Below are positions 5,274-10,471 of a stretch of 10,471 nt of DNA, one piece after another (position 1 is the stretch's first letter; every line of letters begins with the position of its first letter). The notes beneath the pieces were generated by a model. It had not been told where the DNA came from. It did not search any database and saw only the letters and a program-made list of their open reading frames with translations. The stretch is from an uncultured Blautia sp. (GTDB lineage: Bacteria > Bacillota_A > Clostridia > Lachnospirales > Lachnospiraceae). Location of the stretch: contig CAJLTE010000101.1 in the NCBI GenBank assembly GCA_905209435.1, positions 1 to 10,471 on the forward strand. The letters run 5' to 3'. A program made the translations under genes and the position numbers.

Positions 5274-7140
5274 TATTCGTCTTTGTTCCCTCTCCCTTCA
5301 ATGCTTTCAGTGAATTATCCCAATATTTCTCGCCACGCTTTACAAACTCTTCATTATCTGTTTCGTTATCATGGCATTTTCCATTGGAATCAATCCATCG
5401 GATCAATTCACCGTCATCATTATAATAATAATATTCAGAAGTTTCATCATACCAGATGTACGCAAAGAAAAGCTTCTCTCCCCAGTAAAAATATTCTTCG
5501 TATTTTCCATCTCCGGACTCTGCCGGATAAACCAGGGCTTTCATGCATTCACTCTCGATATCCAGATTTCCATCTTCCTCCTGAGTGGTCTTGACTCTCT
5601 TCAGATACCTCAGAACAGTTCCTTCTGTACCTACCCAGTCATAGGAATCCAGATTATCTGTGATGGTTGTCGCCTGTTCCTTAATCGCATCCAAAGCTGC
5701 AGCAAAATCTTTGGAATCTGATTTCGTGGAACTGTACTTCTTATCCTCAAGGATTGCCATCGGATTATCCTCAAGTCCTCCCTGTGAATTACGCATACTT
5801 ATTCTATAGTAAACTCCTGCTGTCAGAAGTATAGCTGCTCCGGCAGCAATCGCAACTAATGCTCTGCGAAGAAGCTGTTTCTTTCTGCGTCTGCGCTTTC
5901 TGGCTTCTACAGCGCGGGCAGATCTCATGGCAATCGTTTCTGAAGATGGCTGTGGCTGCATAGTTTCCACACGTCCCTGATTCTGAATATTCTGAGCTGT
6001 ACGATCTGATGGCTGTTTCTGTGATGGTACATTCGCAGATGCTCCGCCTGATAGCTGCTTCTGTGTCAGCGTTGCTGCAGTTTTATTTGATAGCTGTTTT
6101 TGTACCGGTGTCTTCTGAACAGTTCTTCCCTGCGGCTGTTTCTGCGAAGGTATCTTCTGAGCCGCTGCGTTCTGAACGGTTTTATCCCCTGTCTGCTTTT
6201 GAACCACTTTATTCTGCACTGCGCTTCTGCCATTCTTCAGGTCATCCAGTGCACGATAAAACTTCTCCGGAGTCTGGTATCTCTCCGAAGGGTCATATGC
6301 GCAAGCTTTCAGAATAATCTGAGCAAAAATTTCTCCTGCATCTGCAGGCGCATTCATTTTCTCTCCCGCAATTCTCTTATTTAAAGCATTCTCTTTATCC
6401 CTGTATGTGATAAACTGCTTTTCCAGACTCATAAATGGAAGTCTGTTATGATTCATCAGTTTATACAATACAAGCCCCAAAGAATAAATATCTACTCTGC
6501 TGTCATATTTCTCGCCCTTATACATTTCGGGCGCCATATAAGAATAGGTTCCCTTCTTGGAGAATCCGCTCATGGTCCTTTCCAATTCACGTGCAATTCC
6601 GAAATCGCCCAGCTTAAAATCACCAAATCTGGATACAAATATATTCTCAGGCTTGATATCTCTGTGAATGATTTTAAGTTTACGACAGTAATCCAAAGCT
6701 CTGCTCAGGTCCATTCCAAGTTTTATCACTTCGTTCTCTGTCAGCTGTTTCTCCGCGCAGTACTCTATAAAACTGGTAAGATACTCCATTCGTATGGAAA
6801 TCTCCCAGCCAATAGCATCCAGATACTCCATTACTTTGAAATCTTCAACGGAAACAATATAAGAGTTTCCACGGAAATACTCCATAGTACTAATCTCCTG
6901 AATGCATTCTTCTACCAGATTCTGGAAATATTGTCTGACAGACTGATCATCCCCTGTCTCGGAGCGTACACTGTTCAGCTCACTCTGACTTCCGGGTATA
7001 TTGATTATCTTAATGGCAGAATAAAAGGACTTTCCACGTTCTGTTCTCTGGGCCTTATATACTTTGCCAAAAGAACCTTCGCCAATTTTCTCTATTATCT
7101 TCCATTCCGGCCATGCCGAAACCGGCAGTTCCCTATCCAT
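5257..7140 (-). CDS. Transmembrane Hanks-type Ser/Thr protein kinase with a non-PASTA extracellular domain
   Basis: A 627-residue receptor-like kinase. The cytoplasmic catalytic domain (about 13-300) has the glycine loop GEGSFGKV (20-27), the ATP-anchoring lysine K44 in AIK, probable helix-C E82, HRDIKPEN (159-166, catalytic D161), DFG (179-181) and GTYSYMAPE (197-205), so it should be active. A Gln/Lys-rich repeated linker follows (about 308-400), then a strongly basic stretch (RKRRRRKKQ, 414-422), one membrane helix (about 427-445) and an extracellular C-terminal domain (about 446-627), rich in acid and aromatic residues, with YFYWGEKLFFAYIW and EYYYYNDDGELIRWID. This is not the PASTA repeat of PrkC/PknB. 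The start at 7140 is chosen because AGGAGGTG lies just upstream; an in-frame ATG at 7200 has no such site and would add 20 unlikely residues. It is the first gene of a kinase-phosphatase-unknown operon. Confidence 0.95.
   Translation of the reverse strand: MDRELPVSAWPEWKIIEKIGEGSFGKVYKAQRTERGKSFYSAIKIINIPGSQSELNSVRSETGDDQSVRQYFQNLVEECIQEISTMEYFRGNSYIVSVEDFKVMEYLDAIGWEISIRMEYLTSFIEYCAEKQLTENEVIKLGMDLSRALDYCRKLKIIHRDIKPENIFVSRFGDFKLGDFGIARELERTMSGFSKKGTYSYMAPEMYKGEKYDSRVDIYSLGLVLYKLMNHNRLPFMSLEKQFITYRDKENALNKRIAGEKMNAPADAGEIFAQIILKACAYDPSERYQTPEKFYRALDDLKNGRSAVQNKVVQKQTGDKTVQNAAAQKIPSQKQPQGRTVQKTPVQKQLSNKTAATLTQKQLSGGASANVPSQKQPSDRTAQNIQNQGRVETMQPQPSSETIAMRSARAVEARKRRRRKKQLLRRALVAIAAGAAILLTAGVYYRISMRNSQGGLEDNPMAILEDKKYSSTKSDSKDFAAALDAIKEQATTITDNLDSYDWVGTEGTVLRYLKRVKTTQEEDGNLDIESECMKALVYPAESGDGKYEEYFYWGEKLFFAYIWYDETSEYYYYNDDGELIRWIDSNGKCHDNETDNEEFVKRGEKYWDNSLKALKGEGTKTNNGVSD
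5977..6201 (-). repeat. Degenerate protein-level repeats in the kinase linker
   Basis: The linker contains five copies of a degenerate unit starting QKQ (QKQTGDKT..., QKQPQGRT..., QKQLSNKT..., QKQLSGGA..., QKQPSDRT...), mostly 13-14 residues apart, the first 19. It is low in hydrophobic residues and rich in Gln, Lys, Ser and Thr, so it should be a flexible juxtamembrane tether with possible autophosphorylation sites. Confidence 0.75.
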
Positions 7141-7144
7141 GCTG

Positions 7145-7152
7145 CACCTCCT
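7145..7152 (-). promoter_or_regulatory. Ribosome binding site fixing the kinase start
   Basis: AGGAGGTG on the minus strand, with AGGAGG six bases before the ATG at 7140. This is the strongest Shine-Dalgarno in the operon and excludes the upstream in-frame ATG at 7200. Confidence 0.9.
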
Positions 7153-7244
7153 TTTGTTTCGTGATCTGTAGCACTTCAATGCAATTAGTACAGCTGGCAA
7201 ATATATCCAACATACATTTATCAGCTGCCGTTCTATGTTTAAAC

Positions 7245-7267
7245 GAAATAAAAAAGCTTTTTATTTC
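7245..7267. repeat. AT-rich inverted repeat in the kinase operon leader
   Basis: GAAATAAAAA (7245-7254) and TTTTTATTTC (7258-7267) form a perfect 10-bp inverted repeat around AGC. It is directly followed (minus-strand sense) by the 8-bp palindrome GTTTAAAC (7237-7244). The repeat lies roughly 20-40 nt into the predicted transcript. It is too AT-rich to be a convincing terminator; an operator or leader RNA element is possible. Confidence 0.6.
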
Positions 7268-7291
7268 ATTTTATCTCCAAATTATACTGGC

Positions 7292-7320
7292 ATTATAACA
7301 CAAAAGCTGCATTTTTTGTA
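7292..7320 (-). promoter_or_regulatory. Extended -10 promoter of the kinase operon
   Basis: On the minus strand TGTTATAAT (7300-7292) is an extended -10 (TGnTATAAT), with a weak -35 TACAAA (7320-7315) at 17 bp. A second TATAAT 13 bp downstream (7279-7284 region) has a poorer -35. The start near 7285 gives a leader of about 145 nt. Confidence 0.65.
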
Positions 7321-7486
7321 TTTCTCTCTTTTTGGATACTAAGAAATATTTTTCCAGAAGAAGATACTCTCAGTTCTGGAATTACTATAGATAATTATTC
7401 ACAATCTGCTTTGTTATCTGTACATAAACAAAAAGTCGATCATCCCCTTATCCAAAGAAGTTTGAACTCATTATTTACCCCAAATT
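7321..7486. other. AT-rich spacer with no recognised feature
   Basis: Between the kinase promoter and the rpoC terminator I see no gene, RNA or convincing promoter on either strand, only AT-rich sequence. Confidence 0.6.
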
Positions 7487-7538
7487 AAAAGAGAACTACC
7501 TTCCGGCACTTTCCAATACCAGTATAGATAGTTCTCTT
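7487..7538 (-). terminator. Hairpin terminator of the rpoBC operon
   Basis: Perfect 10-bp inverted repeat AAGAGAACTA (7489-7498) / TAGTTCTCTT (7529-7538), 54 bases after the rpoC stop. In minus-strand RNA the 30-base intervening segment can form a smaller stem CUGGUA/UGCCGG. The 3' side ends in a short U-rich tail (UUUUAAUUU). The tail is modest, so some read-through into the kinase operon is possible. Confidence 0.7.
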
Positions 7539-7592
7539 ATAAATTCATTTATATGTCAGCCCGGATAAAAATTCTGTGCCGAAAGTTTTTAA

Positions 7593-10471
7593 TTATTCGT
7601 TATCTTCTGTATCTTCAGCTTCTTCTGCATCAGATTCTTCAACGTCGAATTCTTCATCCTCCGGAAGTTCTTCATCCATTGTGATCATCTCATCATCTTT
7701 AATCTCTTCATCCTGAAGTTCTTCTGCTGTTTCTTCAACAGGAACCTGTGGTTCAGGCATTGTGCTGTCGAGTCTTACGTCTCTGTAGCGTTTCATACCA
7801 GTACCAGCCGGGATCAGCTTACCGATGATTACGTTCTCTTTCAGACCGATCAGCGGATCAACTTTGCCCTTGATAGCAGCTTCCGTCAGAACTTTAGTTG
7901 TTTCCTGGAAGGAAGCGGCTGACAGGAAGGAGTTTGTAGCAAGAGATGCCTTGGTAATACCAAGCATAACCTGTTTACCTTCTGCAGGCTGTTTGCCTTC
8001 TTTTTCCATCTGCTCGTTAACATCTTCATATTCAAGGAAGTCAACCAGTGTTCCTGGAAGGAATTCTGTATCTCCGTTATCTTCAATACGGATCTTCTTC
8101 AGCATCTGACGAACGATAACCTCGATATGCTTATCGCTGATCTCAACACCCTGGAGACGATATACACGCTGTACTTCACGGATCATATAATCCTGAACTG
8201 CACGTACACCCTTAATTCTCAGGATATCATGCGGATTTACGCTACCTTCTGTAAGTTCATCACCTGCTTCAAGGATCTGTCCGTCTGTGATCTTGATACG
8301 GGATCCGTATGGAATAAGGTAAGTCTTGGATTCACCTGTTTCCTGATCTGTAACGATAACTTCACGTTTCTTCTTAGTGTCATTGATAACAGCAACACCA
8401 GGAATCTCTGTGATGATGGCAAGACCTTTCGGCTTTCTTGCCTCAAAAAGCTCCTCGACACGAGGAAGACCCTGTGTGATATCTCCACCGGCAACACCAC
8501 CACTATGGAAGGTACGCATGGTAAGCTGTGTACCTGGCTCACCGATAGACTGAGCAGCAATAATACCGACAGATTCACCAACCTGAACAGCCTCACCTGT
8601 TGCAAGGTTCGCACCGTAACACTTCGCACAGATACCAACTTTACACTTACATGTAAGAATTGTACGGATCTTAACTCTCTCGATAGATCCGCCGGTCTGA
8701 TTGTCCACGCCCTCTTTCATGATACGGGCAGCACGCTTCGGTGTGATCATATGGTTAGCTTTAACGATAACCTCGCCATCTTTATTCTTAATTGTCTCGC
8801 AGGCAAAACGACCTGTGATACGTTCCTGAAGTCCTTCGATCTCTTCTTTACCGTCTACAAAGCCTTCTACATACATACCTGAGATCTCGTCTCTGTTCTC
8901 ACAGCAGTCTGTCTCACGTACGATCAGATCCTGGGAAACGTCAACCATACGTCTTGTCAGATATCCTGAATCGGCTGTACGAAGAGCGGTATCGGACATA
9001 CCTTTTCGAGCTCCATGTGCAGACATGAAGTATTCCAGTACGTCAAGACCTTCACGGAAGTTTGACTTGATAGGCAGCTCGATGGTGTGACCGGTTGTAT
9101 CGGCCATCAGTCCTCGCATACCTGCAAGCTGTTTGATCTGTTTATCGGAACCACGGGCACCGGAGTCAGCCATCATGAAGATGTTGTTGTATTTATCAAG
9201 TCCGGACAGCAGAGCATGTGTCAGTTCATCGTCAGTCTTCTTCCATGTATCAACAACTTCTTTGTAACGCTCTTCTTCAGTAATAAGACCACGTTTGTAG
9301 TTCTTTGTGATAAGGTCTACTGTATCCTGAGCCTGTTTGATCATTTCCGGCTTCTGAGGCGGAACGGTCATATCGGCAATGGCAACAGTCATGGCTGCAC
9401 GTGTGGAATATTTATAACCTGTAGCTTTAATATCATCCAGAACCTCTGCGGTCTTTGTAGCACCGTGAGTATTAATAACTTTTTCAAGAATCTGTTTCAG
9501 CTGTTTCTTAGCTACCAGGAAGTCTACCTCAAGAAGAAGTTCATTTCCAGGAATGCTTCTGTCTACGAAACCAAGATCCTGAGGAAGGATTTCGTTGAAC
9601 AGGAAACGTCCAAGTGTAGATTCTACTGTACCGGTCAGAACGGATCCATCTGGCATTGTCTTGCTGCAGCGAACATGAATTCTGGACTGCAGTGTGATTA
9701 CTTTATTTTCATAAGCAAGGATTGCTTCGTTTACACTCTTGAAATACTTGCCTTCACCCTTATTTCCAGGTCTCTCCTGAGTCAGGTAGTAAATACCAAG
9801 TACCATATCCTGTGAAGGAACGGCTACAGGACCACCATCAGAAGGTTTCAGCAGGTTGTTCGGTGATAACAGAAGGAAACGGCACTCTGCCTGAGCTTCC
9901 TGTGAAAGTGGAAGATGTACGGCCATCTGGTCACCATCAAAATCGGCGTTGAACGCGGTACAAACCAGCGGATGCAGTTTGATTGCTTTACCTTCTACAA
10001 GGATTGGTTCGAATGCCTGGATACCAAGACGGTGCAGTGTAGGTGCACGGTTCAGCATAACCGGGTGTTCTTTGATAACATCTTCGAGAACATCCCATAC
10101 AGCCGGCTCCAGCTTCTCAACCATTTTCTTAGCGTTCTTAATGTTGTGTGAAGTTCCGTTGGCAACAAGCTCTTTCATAACAAAAGGTTTGAACAGCTCG
10201 ATCGCCATCTCTTTTGGAAGACCGCACTGGTAAATCTTAAGTTCCGGTCCTACGACGATAACGGAACGTCCGGAATAGTCAACTCGTTTACCAAGAAGGT
10301 TCTGACGAAAACGTCCGGATTTACCTTTCAGCATATCGGAAAGGGATTTCAGGGCTCTGTTTCCAGGACCTGTTACAGGACGTCCACGACGGCCGTTGTC
10401 GATCAGGGCATCAACTGCTTCCTGAAGCATACGTTTCTCGTTACGAACGATAATATCCGGTGCACCTAATT
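7593..10471 (-). CDS. rpoC: RNA polymerase beta' subunit, C-terminal part (runs off the right edge)
   Basis: The catalytic large subunit of DNA-dependent RNA polymerase. About 958 codons are visible, entering at [14 protein letters not shown], so roughly the first 280-300 residues, including the N-terminal zinc site, are outside the window. The active-site Mg-binding motif [10 protein letters not shown] is encoded at 9950-9921. [11 protein letters not shown] and the [22 protein letters not shown] block lie upstream of it, and the second zinc site (DCC followed by [11 protein letters not shown], about 8657-8611) is intact. Trigger-loop and bridge-helix regions look normal ([22 protein letters not shown]). 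The protein ends in an unusually acidic tail of about 45 residues (mostly Glu/Asp), seen in other Clostridia. No frameshift or insertion is visible. Normally rpoB lies directly upstream and a ribosomal gene downstream; here the latter is displaced. Confidence 0.99.
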   Translation of the reverse strand, partial: LGAPDIIVRNEKRMLQEAVDALIDNGRRGRPVTGPGNRALKSLSDMLKGKSGRFRQNLLGKRVDYSGRSVIVVGPELKIYQCGLPKEMAIELFKPFVMKELVANGTSHNIKNAKKMVEKLEPAVWDVLEDVIKEHPVMLNRAPTLHRLGIQAFEPILVEGKAIKLHPLVCTAFNADFDGDQMAVHLPLSQEAQAECRFLLLSPNNLLKPSDGGPVAVPSQDMVLGIYYLTQERPGNKGEGKYFKSVNEAILAYENKVITLQSRIHVRCSKTMPDGSVLTGTVESTLGRFLFNEILPQDLGFVDRSIPGNELLLEVDFLVAKKQLKQILEKVINTHGATKTAEVLDDIKATGYKYSTRAAMTVAIADMTVPPQKPEMIKQAQDTVDLITKNYKRGLITEEERYKEVVDTWKKTDDELTHALLSGLDKYNNIFMMADSGARGSDKQIKQLAGMRGLMADTTGHTIELPIKSNFREGLDVLEYFMSAHGARKGMSDTALRTADSGYLTRRMVDVSQDLIVRETDCCENRDEISGMYVEGFVDGKEEIEGLQERITGRFACETIKNKDGEVIVKANHMITPKRAARIMKEGVDNQTGGSIERVKIRTILTCKCKVGICAKCYGANLATGEAVQVGESVGIIAAQSIGEPGTQLTMRTFHSGGVAGGDITQGLPRVEELFEARKPKGLAIITEIPGVAVINDTKKKREVIVTDQETGESKTYLIPYGSRIKITDGQILEAGDELTEGSVNPHDILRIKGVRAVQDYMIREVQRVYRLQGVEISDKHIEVIVRQMLKKIRIEDNGDTEFLPGTLVDFLEYEDVNEQMEKEGKQPAEGKQVMLGITKASLATNSFLSAASFQETTKVLTEAAIKGKVDPLIGLKENVIIGKLIPAGTGMKRYRDVRLDSTMPEPQVPVEETAEELQDEEIKDDEMITMDEELPEDEEFDVEESDAEEAEDTEDNE

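Noticed and set aside
7141..7200. Upstream kinase start at 7200 (20 extra residues)
   Set aside because: No Shine-Dalgarno precedes it, while AGGAGGTG is ideally placed for 7140 and the extra residues are translated from the leader.
8127..9815. Long plus-strand open frames opposite rpoC (8127-8882, 9087-9815)
   Set aside because: They are antisense shadows of the conserved rpoC reading frame with no ribosome binding sites or recognisable domains.

Overview
This window looks like chromosomal DNA from a low-to-moderate GC Clostridia bacterium, most likely a gut Lachnospiraceae (Blautia/Ruminococcus/Dorea-like). The reasons are the character of the RpoC and S12 proteins, strong AAGGAGG-type ribosome binding sites, and a Hanks kinase of the 'SKKGTYxYMAPE' type that I associate with this group. 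Placement to genus is inference. Both ends are housekeeping genes on the minus strand: the 3' part of rpoC at the right (7593-10471) and the 5' part of rpsL at the left (1-247). In most Firmicutes rpoC and rpsL are close neighbours. Here about 7.3 kb of accessory DNA lies between them.

Layout, right to left along the minus strand. rpoC ends in a very acidic tail and is followed by a long-looped hairpin terminator (7487-7538). A new extended -10 promoter (7292-7320) and a leader of about 145 nt then precede a tightly coupled three-gene operon: a membrane-anchored Ser/Thr kinase (5257-7140), a PP2C-type phosphatase (4452-5273, overlapping the kinase by 17 nt) and an unrecognised 406-residue cytoplasmic protein (3225-4445, whose Shine-Dalgarno contains the phosphatase stop codon). 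A strong bidirectional terminator (3173-3206) separates this operon from a convergent plus-strand pair: an Amidase_3 N-acetylmuramoyl-L-alanine amidase (925-1902) and a class-A beta-lactamase-fold serine enzyme (1958-3055). Both are anchored by one N-terminal membrane segment and act outside the cell. rpsL starts divergently from this pair, from its own near-perfect sigma-A promoter (359-387), with a leader of about 105 nt containing two hairpins.

The 677-bp gap between rpsL and the amidase is the oddest non-coding part. It has a G-depleted plus strand, two copies of a 36-bp tandem unit, and a 207-bp nearly full-length palindrome (640-846). The palindrome is flanked by a 7-bp direct repeat (CCAATTG), as a miniature inverted-repeat transposable element would be. 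Its right flank supplies the first bases of the -35 box of the amidase promoter.

Functional reading (inference): the kinase/phosphatase pair is probably a reversible phospho-signalling module with an extracellular sensor that is not PASTA. The third gene is a candidate substrate, adaptor or output protein, and the two wall-active enzymes next door may be functionally linked to it. Nothing in the sequence proves that the two gene groups work together.
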